From Cinclus cinclus (lineage: Eukaryota > Chordata > Aves > Passeriformes > Cinclidae), in NCBI RefSeq assembly GCF_963662255.1, contig NC_085050.1, positions 23,422,131 to 23,486,130 on the forward strand: a DNA stretch of 64,000 bases, given 5' to 3'. The notes beneath the pieces are model-generated. The model was not told the DNA's origin. It ran no database searches and saw nothing but the letters and a program-made list of their open reading frames with translations. Both the position numbers and the translations under genes were made by a program. This document shows positions 52,628-63,433 of this stretch, in pieces. Position 1 is the stretch's first letter. The number at the start of each line of letters is the position of its first letter.

Positions 52628-55600
52628 GTTAGCCCAACGGTGTGAGAAATCATGCACGCCTCACAATTTTAGGATTGGCTAAAGTGTGGGCTTCCTTGAT
52701 CTGCTGCCATTTCACATCTAACAAAAATCCAGTCTGCGAAGCACTCACAATGGCTAGTGAAGGTCTTGGTCTGAAAAAGCTTGTGATGTGGCATCTGTGG
52801 ATGGCAAAGTTGTATGATACTAACTGCATTTGTGTTGAGAAATTGTATAGTCTTACAGCATAATGTAAACAGGCTCCAGGAAAACTACTACACAGACTAC
52901 TTGTCACCTTACACTTAATGCTCTCTTGAATTTAATAAAAATATTTAGAAATCTACATTAAAAATACCTAGTCTAGGTGAAAGTTTCAGAAATTTACATT
53001 GCTTGTTGCTGGTGGGATAGTTTACTTAACCACACCTTTTAGGTGGTTGATATTTTTAGCTGTGTTAATAAATGATTCATTTATTTTTAATGGCAGGAAC
53101 TATAAAAGCACAGTGCTTGTTAACACATGTACCAGTTAAAGTATGGAGGCATAGTTCAGCAGACATAATTAGACTGACTTTAGAATGGAATATATGTAGT
53201 TATTCACCTATTACCTGTGTTACTTATTTTTGGATGTTGTTCAATTTGGATGTTTCCTGTTATTTGAGAGCTAGGTTCACAGCCCAAACTTTTCCATCAT
53301 TTCAATCTCTTCTACTCAAGGGGATGACCTGCAAAGCAGAGTTTTACCTAACATGTCAGAAGATTAGGCAGTTATAAACGATCAAAATTGTTTGGCTAAA
53401 GGGTAAGTGTCCATATGTCCTCCTGTCACAAACATTTTGTTGTGGGCTGTGGGATGCAGTGTGCAGTGAAGCTGGTGTGCAGCCACATACAGATGAAATA
53501 GTCACAGAATATATGCTGTCACATTTCCTCAGGTCTCCTTCACTGTTGCTGAGCTGTACTGAACCAGTGTTTATATCTAATGTGGGATATTACTTTTGAC
53601 AAAGTCCAGTACTAATGATGAGGAGCTACCTGGCATAAAATAGTTCTCCAGCCTCACTTAGTGTGCTAGTCAATTGGGAATCCATAAACCAGAGGGGTAT
53701 TACTATAATCCTATTCTACTGTCCAAGTAGAGTCCAAGGCTGTAGTATTAATGGTAGTAATGCAGTAATAAGTAGCAAAATGCATAGCTTGTGTTTAGTA
53801 GTGCAGTACATAACAAATAGCTCTGTTTGCATTTGGAGGATGCTCACCATGTTGAGAAACCCTTTTCCAACTCTGCGCTTGATCTACTGTTTTGATGTCC
53901 ACAAAGGAAGCATGTGTGAACAAATGTGTGGTTCTTTCCTTGGACAATGTGTTGTCCTTACAGACCTTACAGAGAAGGGAGGAGAAATAACAAGTAAATT
54001 TTCTTCCTTGCTCTCAGTGGAAGCAACTTGTGGAATTTGGCATCTTGGAAGAAGGAGGAGATGATAGTTTTCTGTCCCAGCTAAGGGTCAAAGAACAGAG
54101 CTTTGTAACCCGAGCATCACTGTTGTGAAGTAGGAGGTTGCTTCTGGGGATTGTACGAAGACACAGCAGAAAAGGCACAGGGGACTGAAGTCTGTAAGGA
54201 AAATTCTTTGTATGTGAAAGTGGGAGAATAGTGGGTGAGGAGAAGGGAAGGATTTAGTAATTTAGAATTTAGTGACACTTTAGGATACAGGGGAGCATTT
54301 AATCATATTTCTTAAAGTCTTATTATTGTTCTCTGAACATCTCCATTTTATATCTCTTCTTGTCATCAAGTTAAATTTTCCATGCACTAATGGCACTCAG
54401 TAATTCTCAGTCCCTCTTGTTTGTCTGTATTCTGATTTCTTTTTTCTTTCACCCCTCTTATTCCCTCATCTTTCTCTGATCCAGACTCCTTTTTTTTTTC
54501 CACCTGAGATTGTCAGTTTTATTTTAGTTCCTTAGAGTTGTTTACAGGCTGTTTCCACTCAACTTATTGACCTCTGGAGGACACCCACTGTGACTTTTGA
54601 GTTTTACAAGGCATCTAATTGTTCCTAAAGCTTAAACTCAGTAGGGGACTCTTCTGAGTCCTGAACAGGAAGGATTTGAACTTGTATGCAAATGTATTTT
54701 TTTGCTTGGAGTCTAAGTGCTTGTCTCTATTGCTGTAGCATGTTCTAGGAAAGAGGTGCTTTAGTTAGCTGAATTAGATGCTATACAAATGCATGCCAAA
54801 AAGTAATTCCCCTTTCCAAAAGAGTGAATTGTCTCTATTGCATGTTTTATTGATATGTGATTCTCCTTGCTTGCTTATTGCCTGCACATCTGTCTCTTAA
54901 TTACTGTATTGTATATGAAAGGTAAGGATCATATTCATGGAGACACCCTAAAAAGAGAATAATTGTGTTTAAAGCGATAATAGAGAGGAGAATTTAAGAG
55001 AGAAATGTGAGCAAGCATTTATGATATGTTCATTGAAAAATAATGTGGACTCACACCTTGACAGAGCATAGGGATCCCAGACCTTTCCATTGTTCTGAAA
55101 TGCTATATAGGGATCCACAAGCCTGTACGAGACCTTGCTTCAGGGAGTGCAAATGTCCGCAGTCACTTTGGAAGCCCCTGCTGTACCAGCATTAATCCAT
55201 TTATTGTTCTGGGGCTGGATGTGCAAGAGCAATTGCAGCTAAATCTACTGTTTAGTCTTTGCTATCTATACCATGGTAAACTGATCTTAAAAAAATACTT
55301 TTGAGACCATCATAAACTGTTTCAGGGGACCCCAAAATGTCACAGCTAATCTTTGTTTCCATGGCAAAAGTAGTAAATTAATGGAAAATATTCTCAAGCT
55401 AGAAACGGATTGCTGAAGTCTAGTTACATACTGAAAGCTGTAAGTTTCTCATTGCAACGACTCATTGTTGCACTTCTGAGTACTATAACTGGGTATTTCT
55501 TTGTTGCCAAAAACACTGCTCTCAGAAATACTACATTTGATACTCTGCAGCCTCACTAGCATTAGTGGACATGAAAAATCCAGCAATTTTTACTAAATAA

Positions 55601-57021
55601 TCACTTGGTGAGCCAGCTGTTTCTGAAGCTGTTGTGAACACAAATATTCATGAGGAAAAGGGACAGCAGTTCCCATTTGGAACGATATTGGCCAGTGTTG
55701 TTCTGTTGCCTTAAGTGAAATCTTGATCCTTCAGAGAGATCTAAAGAAAAAGTTGCCTTTTAGCAAATTTAAGACCATGCTCTCCACATCACTCACAGGG
55801 GATCCTGTGTTTTGCAGCATGAGAAAGCAAAAGCAGACAGTTTCATATATCCTTTGAGCCTGAGCCAGGCTGTCTGTCAGAGATGGTTTATGGCTTCCCC
55901 ATAAGTTCCTCCAGCAACTTTGTGGAGCAGTACTTTGAAAAGGCAGCTGAGAATGTAAAATAAGTGGTGTATGTAGTGGGCTTGCAGGGATTAAAAATGT
56001 TTTAAATGCTTTTAAAAAGCACTCTTTAAGATAATAGAGAAACTCAGAGCAACCCCTGAGCTATTTAGATTCACTTTCTTAATGCCAGTCTGCTTAATCC
56101 TTTGTGATCCCCTCCACTTTGTATAGCAAGGTGTGCTACATGACAGAACAAATGCCTACAAAAGTGCTGCATGCAACAGTCCTTGCTGCCCAACTTCCTA
56201 AAATATCAGTACGAACAATTAGATTTTTAAATGTGAGAGTTGCCTAGCTCCTGCCATCTGTCTTTTCAGTTTGCCTAAGAGTATTGACCCTTACAAGTTA
56301 AAATAAGCTTAATGTTTATGGGTGCCAGCTGTCAAGTGTCTTTATAATCGTAATCTTCAGTAACTGCAGGGCTGTGTTGATAACAGTTGTGTTTCTGACG
56401 AAGGCAGGTGGCAATGTTTTTCAGCATGCCAATATCACTGGCGTACTGTCATTGAAGCTACTGTATGTCAGCATTGGCATAGAAGAACTATTCTGTGAGA
56501 AAGGAAATGTTAATTAGGAAAAGAATCATGGTGCATGTGAGAAGAAAGCAGTTGAGCATACTGAGGTAGACAGCCTCAGTGATTACTCAGATGGGTTTTA
56601 ATTGAATAGAGTTATTAGGAAAAATGCTAAATATGTTATTTCAGGACTCAGCAACATTTGCCAGGGATCAGGCATTTTTATCACATTTCTTCCTTGGTTT
56701 GGCATCTACAAGAAGTTTAATACTGCCCGTTATGGTTCTATATTCACTGTATCTCATATGCTAGAATTTGTTCTGACTCATTCTTCCAGCTATAGCTAAA
56801 ATAAGTAAAGGTCCAACATGCTGATTATTTTATGCGGATTGCTTTGTGGATTTGCCACTGTATATGGTAAGTTTTATTTCTGGCTAGGCTTTGTGCAATC
56901 TAATAGCAGCTTGGAGCATATTTGATTAACTGTGCTTGTTTTTTGACCTGGAGATGAGTGCTGAATTGCCCTCTCCTCCCCTGGTGCATCAAGAGCTTTA
57001 TTTAATTTTGCTCTGTGTCAG
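52628..57021 (+). other. LIMCH1: Intron (4.39 kb)
   Basis: I see no exon or known repeat family. A long open stretch at 53663-54064 starts without ATG and has no coding character. The acceptor is tttaattttgctctgtgtcag. Confidence 0.8.
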
Positions 57022-57312
57022 TAAAAAGCCAATATGTGAAGACAGTGGAAGCATCCCAGACATCATCCTTCGCAAGGACAACCCATTCATGACACATTAT
57101 CAAGGAAAGGATTCTGGCTCAGAAGATGAAGCAGCCAGCAGAGTTCCTGATTTAGAAAAGGACGACTTTGCCACCAGGAGAGCCAGAATGAATCAACCTA
57201 AACACATAATTCCATTTAATTCCTTTGTAGTTGGACCCTATACAAGTAAAGAGAAAGGTAAACTGGAAGATATTAAAAAGCCATTGCAGATGGAAAAAAA
57301 GGAACATGCAAG
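57022..57312 (+). CDS. LIMCH1: LIMCH1 cassette exon 2 with DD module (PDLEKDDFATRRARM)
   Basis: This 291-nt exon is symmetric phase 2. The first base completes AG to AGT (Ser). It encodes KKPICEDSGSIPDIILRKDN, an acidic DSGSEDEAASR piece, the module PDLEKDDFATRRARMNQPK (57146-57202), then IIPFNSFVVGPYTSKEKGK and a lysine-rich tail. The donor gtgtgc is below consensus. The DD module followed by a basic run and an (I/V)PF motif is shared with the exon at 51443 and, from family knowledge, with LMO7. An in-frame ATG upstream lies in intron and should not be taken as a start. Confidence 0.92.
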
Positions 57313-58599
57313 GTGTGCATTCATGGTCTTATTCTTTCAATTATAATACTTAATTTCACCATGATATATTGCTGTATAGGCCTAAAGCTGTCTTGGCTAC
57401 AAAAAAATCCCCAAACCTTGCAGGTTAAAGTAAATGCAAATGCTTTACCATAAAGTGAGCCAAAGTAATTTTTTGTTAGATTATGAGGAGGTTTTAATTG
57501 GCTGTAAGTGTAAATAAGATAAAGGCAGGACAATTTTTTTAATCTAAGCTCATGAGACAGGTCATGAGCATGAGTAGTGGAGAATAAACGTAGAAAATAT
57601 GTTTTACGTCTCAGCTGTTTTTCTGATCACTTTCCGTGCACGTTTTTCGATGAGCATTTCTTTCATCTCATGCTCTTTTAATACCCTGCATAAAACATGG
57701 ACCAGATGAGTCTTCAGTTAAGGCACTGAATATGTATGCCTGCTACACTGCTCTGAATTGTGTTTCACCTGGTCCTAATGTGTGTTATGCAGCATTGGTT
57801 TGGGAAATGAATCAGGCATTACAAGGCTTCAGCCTAGAAAATCTCTTCTTTCTTCAGTTCAGTGATACAGACCTTTAAGAAGTTGCTGAACACAAATATT
57901 TGCTAGGTAGAGATCTTTTTCAGGAAACAAGTATATTTGGGTTTTTTGCACAAACAGATGTGATTCTAGACAAAACCACTATATACATAATGTGGGGAAC
58001 CTTGACTAACAACTGATATGTTCAGAAAACTTCTTCTGATATTTAGGAGCTCTTGTCAATTTTCAAATGTCAAATGTGCTATTCAGTTCCTGGTAATTTG
58101 ATTGTATTAACATTTTCTAATGACTAATTTGGCAGGACATCTGAGGAGCACTTAACCAAAATTTAATAGTCTAAGGAGTACATGCTATTGACATGACTCT
58201 TAAGATCAAAGAAATTCTGCAGAGTGTTTGAGAGGAAAACTTGAACTCACTGTGTGAATAATATGCAAATGAGATATTTGTAACTATTTAAGAGAAAGTT
58301 TATTTCTGCAGAAATAATTACTGTTAATGCAGGAATAACATAAAGATTTTTCTTATTTGACGTGGGAATAGACATTCACGTGAAGAAGTGGTCTCAGTAG
58401 TGCATGAGTGGGGTAGCATAGCTGAGAGGTTTGAACTTCAAATGATTCATTCCATTTTTACTTCCTAAAATTAATGTGAAACTAATATTATAAATTCAGT
58501 TTTATCTTCTTGAGATCTGAACCTCTTCTTTTGACACTGATTTATAATTGCTTCCTCAAAATATCTTTCCTTGCTGAACTGGAATGTGCATTAAATTAG
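57313..58599 (+). other. LIMCH1: Intron (1.29 kb)
   Basis: Ordinary AT-rich intron. It ends in a triple tandem acceptor, TAGAAGAAG (58597-58605). Confidence 0.85.
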
Positions 58600-58854
58600 A
58601 AGAAGACGGGTGCACATGACATCAGTAAGGCAAATTGGTACAAGCAAAGAGAACCCACTTCTGCAAAAGGAGAAGACTGAGTCACGGGAGGAACAGCAGG
58701 TGAAAGAGCTTGATAATGAGAGAGATGATTTGTCAAAACAGAAATCTCAAAGCATCCTGCCTCAGCTACAAGAGGATGTGCCTTTTGTCAATGCCTCTAT
58801 AACAAAAGCAGATCTGGAGACCTGGAAAAGATTGAAACTGTCAGGGGAGCCCAG
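58600..58854 (+). CDS. LIMCH1: LIMCH1 cassette exon 3 with DD module (NERDDLSKQK)
   Basis: This exon is 255 nt if the first of three tandem acceptors is used (start 58600; 58603 or 58606 also keep frame and remove one or two arginines). It encodes an Arg-rich start, HMTSVRQIGTSKENP, a charged helix (KEKTESREEQQVKELD), the diverged module NERDDLSKQK (58715-58744), VPFVNASITKADLETWKRLK and ends LSGEP. The A-D-L-x-x-W-K-R element after the module also occurs in LMO7 (family knowledge). The donor is gtatgg. Symmetric phase 2. The ATG at 58616 is internal. Confidence 0.9.
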
Positions 58855-60162
58855 GTATGGTTTCTGCTTGTGGACAGGATTGGCATCCTGGGAAGCATGT
58901 TTAGTTTGCCACAATCTGCTGTGTGTGCTTGTGATTTTGTACTTGAAGAATGCCTTGTTCATAACCAGTCCTTACCTATTTCAGTTTTCAGGAGGAGTCC
59001 AAAAATCTGTACAGATATGCAGTCTGTCATGAAATGAAAACATGTCCATCATTTAGAGCACTATGGTAGTTTCACAGTCCCTTTTCTTGTAGATACTCTT
59101 AATACAGTATCAGAAAAGTCCCTCTTGTCATGTGGCTGAATTTGCTTTGAAGCTGCTTGGAGTTGAAGAGCACAGATTTCCAAGTGATGCTACTAATACA
59201 CTAGCAACTACATTGTTGCTTACCAAGCAGTCTTCAGGACTTGGGGTGTTTTATACCTTGGGAGTATTAGCTGAAGATCAGCACCTTTGCATTAATGTCT
59301 CTGTGCTATTCTGAGACCTGAGCTGATACATCAGCATAGCATTGTACTCCAGTGCTGTGTAAATACACCAGCACTGTTTCTCACTGCAGCAGGGCTTTCA
59401 GGAGCCTCATTGTATGGTGGTGTGCTCTTGTTCTTAACAAAAGCTCTACAAAGGGAGCCAGTATAAAGCAGTTATTCTAAGCTGTTTCCCTATGGAGATG
59501 GACTATAACGTAGGCAGGTGATTTGTGACTCCAGTAGGAAAGGATAACAACTCCTAGCCTTCCTGTTTAGGTGCATGCCATTTTGCAATTAAAGACGGCT
59601 GTCTGTTCTGGCATTCTTCTAACAATGTGGTTACTGTATGTCATTTTAGCTCTAATAAATCAAAACTCAATCAATCTTTCGCCATAAAGATATTAGCAGT
59701 CTCTCTGTTAATTTTGAGGTGATTTATTAAAATCAGGATTCAGTCTGCTTAGTTTAGGGTAAGTGAATTGCCTTTGCTAGTGCTCCCATGACTCTGTACC
59801 TTGCCAGTGCCAAAGTGAGTTGTAGTGCCATACAGCCACATATAGTGTGTGGCCTGGGCATTCATGAGCAGATAAGTAAACTGTGGCTTTGTTAGGGTGA
59901 AGAACTGAATTTGGAGCAGGCCATATGCTACATTCCTTGCCCTTAGGAAGTACTTCCATGGATGTACTCCCTGAATTTTCCCCACAGGTCTGCAGTGTCT
60001 TTGCATTTTATATGTCATTTGGGACTCAGTATTCCACAGCTGTTTATACCTGTGTCCTTGAATTTTAAAATAAAACCCCTTCAAAACCTTAGGACCGTTT
60101 AATTAATTTTATTCTGGGGATCTCATGTTGGGGGGCATTCTTTTATTCCTCATTATGACCAG
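58855..60162 (+). other. LIMCH1: Intron (1.31 kb)
   Basis: AT-rich intron with no further exon or repeat recognised. The acceptor is ttcctcattatgaccag. Confidence 0.85.
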
Positions 60163-60510
60163 TGAAGAAGATTTCAGATGCTCCAGCAACACCCTGCCAC
60201 CAACTGATGCCACGGTGAAAGCAGTAGCCCATGATGATTTTGCTGTCCGCAAAACCAGAGCAAACAAAAAGGCTGGTAGCCCCAAGCAGAAGTTTGTGCA
60301 TTTTGGGCCAGTAACTGAGATAGATCAACAGAAATGGGACAAGCTCGTTATTGGCAGAGCTTCATCCAAGAGTGGAACAGAAGAGGAAAGCAAGAAAGAT
60401 GGTGTGGAGAGTCTCTCTGGAGTTAAAAGCTCTCCTTCAACCACTGCTGTCAGTCTTGGGTTTGCTGAACAACACAGCAGTGAAGTATCTGAGCCAGAAA
60501 ATGAGTCCAG
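60163..60510 (+). CDS. LIMCH1: LIMCH1 cassette exon 4 with DD module (HDDFAVRKTRANKK)
   Basis: This 348-nt exon, the largest of the array, is symmetric phase 2. The first base completes AG to AGT (Ser). It encodes EEDFRCSSNTLPP, the module AVAHDDFAVRKTRANKKAG (60221-60277), KFVHFGPVTEIDQQKWDKLV, then a Ser/Glu-rich disordered tail (SGTEEESKKDGVESLSG, SSPSTTAVS) ending PENES. The D-x-x-K-W-D-x-L element matches the ADLETWKRLK element of the previous exon. The donor gtattt is weak (T at +5). Confidence 0.92.
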
Positions 60511-61191
60511 GTATTTGGTGTGGTTTAGAAAGTGCTCCTGAGCTATAAATGAGGCCTGTTCTTGCCAGATGCTGGTCTGCATGGGAGTGAACTGCAGCAT
60601 AAACCCAAGAGCTGTTTACGCACGTGACCTTGTTCAGAAGACATCTGATGTCTTCACAATATCTTAACATGTTTAGGATTGCGCAAAACGCTGTGCACAG
60701 ATCTTCTGAACACTTGCTCAAAATTTCTGCTGGGCAGTGAAGTCACTGGTATCTCAGAGGCTGAGCTATCATTCGTGATTTTTTTGCTTCTTGAATTCCA
60801 GCAGCTTTGCTCTCCCTGCTTTCAGCATATTAGGAATTTGTCATTCAGCTTGCTGGCCTTACTGATCTTCAAAAATGTTTTTTTCAAACATAATGGATTT
60901 ACTTTCTTTTTGAAGATGGTGTACTGCTGCTCTGTTATTCTGGCATTTATCTGGAGAGGAATTATCTGGGTCATTAACACATTAACAGATCTTACATTTC
61001 TTTGGTGTGTTTTTTAATCACAGTCTGTGACTACAGCAAGACTTTTTAATTAATGTTTTTAGCAAGCAATTCATTCAGCTAAGTTTGTATATTTATAAAA
61101 CATTTGCAAACGGAGTGGGTCCTTTTCTTGCCTTTCATTTGACCTGAGAATGTTTTGTCTGTCTCACCCCTCCTTTCATTCTCATCACTAG
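60511..61191 (+). other. LIMCH1: Intron (0.68 kb)
   Basis: Short intron with no other feature seen. The acceptor is cctttcattctcatcactag. Confidence 0.85.
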
Positions 61192-61518
61192 TAAGGGAGG
61201 AGTCAAGTCAGGTAGAGATTACTCTTGCAGGAGAATTCCATCACCTCTACCAGCTTCTGATGTCATCTGTGAGAAACAAACCCCATGGAGTCTGAGCAAA
61301 CAGCAAGAAAGCACCGAGGAAGAATGTGACAGGAATTTACCAGATATTGAGAGAGATGATATGTTGGTTAGAAGGATGGGAACTTTTTCAAGGCGTGCCA
61401 CGAGCTCCATTCCCATAAATTGTCCTCCCCTGTCACTAGCTCATCTGCTGCAGCAGCAGCAGCAAGAGGAGGTTGTAGCTCGTGAAAAGGATTTGAAGAC
61501 TCTACAGGAAGGAGAAAG
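61192..61518 (+). CDS. LIMCH1: LIMCH1 cassette exon 5 with DD module (PDIERDDMLVRRMG) and short polyQ
   Basis: This 327-nt exon is symmetric phase 2. The first base completes AG to AGT (Ser). It encodes a basic KGGVKSGRDYSCRRIP start, an acidic QQESTEEECDRN stretch, the module PDIERDDMLVRRMGTFSRR (61340-61396), SSIPINCPPLSLAHLLQ and a QQQQQ run followed by EEVVAREKDLKTLQ. The glutamine run is encoded by four CAG and one CAA directly after CTGCTG. The donor gtcaga is weak (C at +3). The Met at 61361 is inside the module and is not a start. Confidence 0.92.
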
Positions 61519-62058
61519 GTCAGAGAACAGAAGCAGCCTGGTTTGTGTATGTTGTTAGCTTGGATCAGGCAGCAGTCAGTCAGTGGTTGTATTCTTCACA
61601 TGGGCTTTACAGATGTGTTTTACTCATTCATCATGGCATGTGTTCTGTTTTTATAAAATTACTTACAGGGATGTGTCCTATGAAACAGCCTGTTTTCCTT
61701 CATAATATTTTAGTACTTTAGTTGTTAATTGTTGTTCAGCATGAAAATAGTCTTTTATCTTTTGGGGGGATTTCTTTTGCAAACCATGGTGCTTGGTCTA
61801 GATTTTTATGCCAGCTTCCAAGTGAATAAGTCATTGCACAGATTTGTATGCAATTCCCAGCTTCTAAAATATCACTCACATAGGTGTGAGGTTCAGTGTA
61901 ATTTCCTCTTACACCGTATGCTGTAGCTAAAGATGTCTAGTTTGCCTAGTTGTCCATCATTCTCAACTTTAAGTAACAGTACCTCACATTGCCTGAGCAT
62001 TCACTTGCTGTACAAGTGAGCATTATCATGGAACAGTGTCACTTGTCTCTCTGAGCAG
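61519..62058 (+). other. LIMCH1: Intron (0.54 kb)
   Basis: Short AT-rich intron; nothing else recognised. The acceptor is cttgtctctctgagcag. Confidence 0.85.
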
Positions 62059-62289
62059 TACTATCAGACAAGAAGAAAGCCAAGAACAGCTTGAAATCCC
62101 TCAGCTGCAGAGTGATGGAACAGAAAACATGAAATTTCCAGACCCACAAAGAGATGACATGTTAGCCAGAAGAACTGGAGCTTTTCTTAAACAGCATGGG
62201 CCCAATGTTAAGCAGTTCCTTCCCATGCCATTTTCAAAGCAGCAGAATAAGCAGGGCACAGCTACAGAACTTGAGAAGAAAACCACGAG
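62059..62289 (+). CDS. LIMCH1: LIMCH1 cassette exon 6 with DD module ([14 protein letters not shown])
   Basis: This 231-nt exon is symmetric phase 2, with a good donor (gtaaga). The first base completes AG to AGT (Ser). It encodes TIRQEESQEQLEIPQLQ, the module [19 protein letters not shown] (62138-62194), KQFLPMPFSKQQNKQG and a Lys/Thr-rich end. Its DDMLARRT core is identical over eight residues to the module in the exon at 51443, the best match between any two copies in the window. Confidence 0.93.
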
Positions 62290-63199
62290 GTAAGAAAGTT
62301 TTTTTTCTCTGTCCCTTTTAGCTAGCCATGTGGACTGTTTGTCAAGATCTCTTTATCAGGAAGATTTGCTGGTGGCCCATTATTTTCATGCTTGTCCTCA
62401 GTTCTCTGCTAATTATTTGTGCTCAGTAGAAGGCAATAGAAGGTTTCAGGCCCTTTTTGAAGAGCCGTGTGGTGACTTAGTCCAGAGGTCTACTAGACGC
62501 AAAATTCTAACAACATATGGAAACAGATCTACATAACAATTCCATTTGCATTACATTTGCAGAGATTTCTAGTTAAATATGAGGTAATCATTACAAATGT
62601 TTCCAGCTAGAAATGGAGATGCTGGATGTGGTAGGTTAGATGATTGTCTGTGGCTTAACTAGTGCCAGTGACTTCCTAACAGAAAATCTAGAGATCCCGA
62701 ATTTCTTCCTGATAATGCTCAACGTCTTTCTGAGCATCTTTGTTCAGATGTCTGAGGCTGTATGAGAGTTGAAGCCTTTGAACAGAGTTATCATTTGGTG
62801 GTTGAGCTACATGCAGGCAAGAGTGTAAAGGTTCTCACTCATCAGTCTCTTCAGAGTACTTGAGGAAGAGGATATGCATGCACCTGTACAGACATGGATG
62901 AAAAACTAGCTTACACCTTCTCCAGGAGAAAACAAACCTGTCGTCTGCCATAGAATTCAACAGTGGCTTGGTGTTGAGAAGACTTGTTATTTTAATTTTC
63001 AGTGGTGTTCTGGACAGCTTATTTTCTGACTTTAAAAAATTGTACAAGCATTTGACTCTTAAAATGATGATTTTTGTTCCTGGCTCACTTGTGTTAGCTA
63101 TTTTTTGTTAACTTACAGTTATGCTTTTCATTATGTATGTGTGTTTTTTAAAATGTTGCTTAATGCATCCCTTTGCACTACTGCCTTTGGCTCACTCAG
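62290..63199 (+). other. LIMCH1: Intron (0.91 kb)
   Basis: AT-rich intron without recognised features. The acceptor is ctttggctcactcag. Confidence 0.85.
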
Positions 63200-63433
63200 G
63201 CCTGAAAAATGTCCACAAGTCTACAGTAATAGCTATGGAAAACCTGCAGTAGAATCACCGCAAGGGCAGGAGGACAGTCTCCCACGTACAGGACAAGATG
63301 AGATTATTAGAGGTGCCCAAGTGGCTGAAGGTGACCACAGTGAAGTCCACCTTAGTCAAACATCTAAGCTTCAGGAGGTTCCTGAGGAAAACAAAATGGA
63401 AACACTTTCATCCAAGGATGAGCATCTGCAAAC
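63200..63433 (+). CDS. LIMCH1: LIMCH1 cassette exon 7 (acidic, no clear DD module)
   Basis: This 234-nt exon is symmetric phase 2. The first base completes AG to AGG (Arg). It encodes PEKCPQVYSNSYGKPAVESP, then QEDSLPRTGQDEIIRGAQV, and an acidic tail (EVPEENKMETLSSKDEHLQ). It leaves AC of a threonine codon before a good donor (gtgagc); without splicing the frame stops at once (ACG TGA). The GQDEIIRG piece might be a decayed DD module, but the basic RR/RK pair is gone. The call as an exon rests on phase, symmetry, splice sites and composition rather than on a recognised motif. Confidence 0.8.

Noticed and set aside
53663..54064. 133-codon open frame in the 52628-57021 intron
   Set aside because: It begins at GTG, has no splice acceptor in matching phase and no coding-like composition or recognisable motif; probably chance.
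56602..56799. 65-codon ATG-less open frame just upstream of cassette exon 2
   Set aside because: No acceptor/donor pair in phase and no similarity to the module array; treated as intron.
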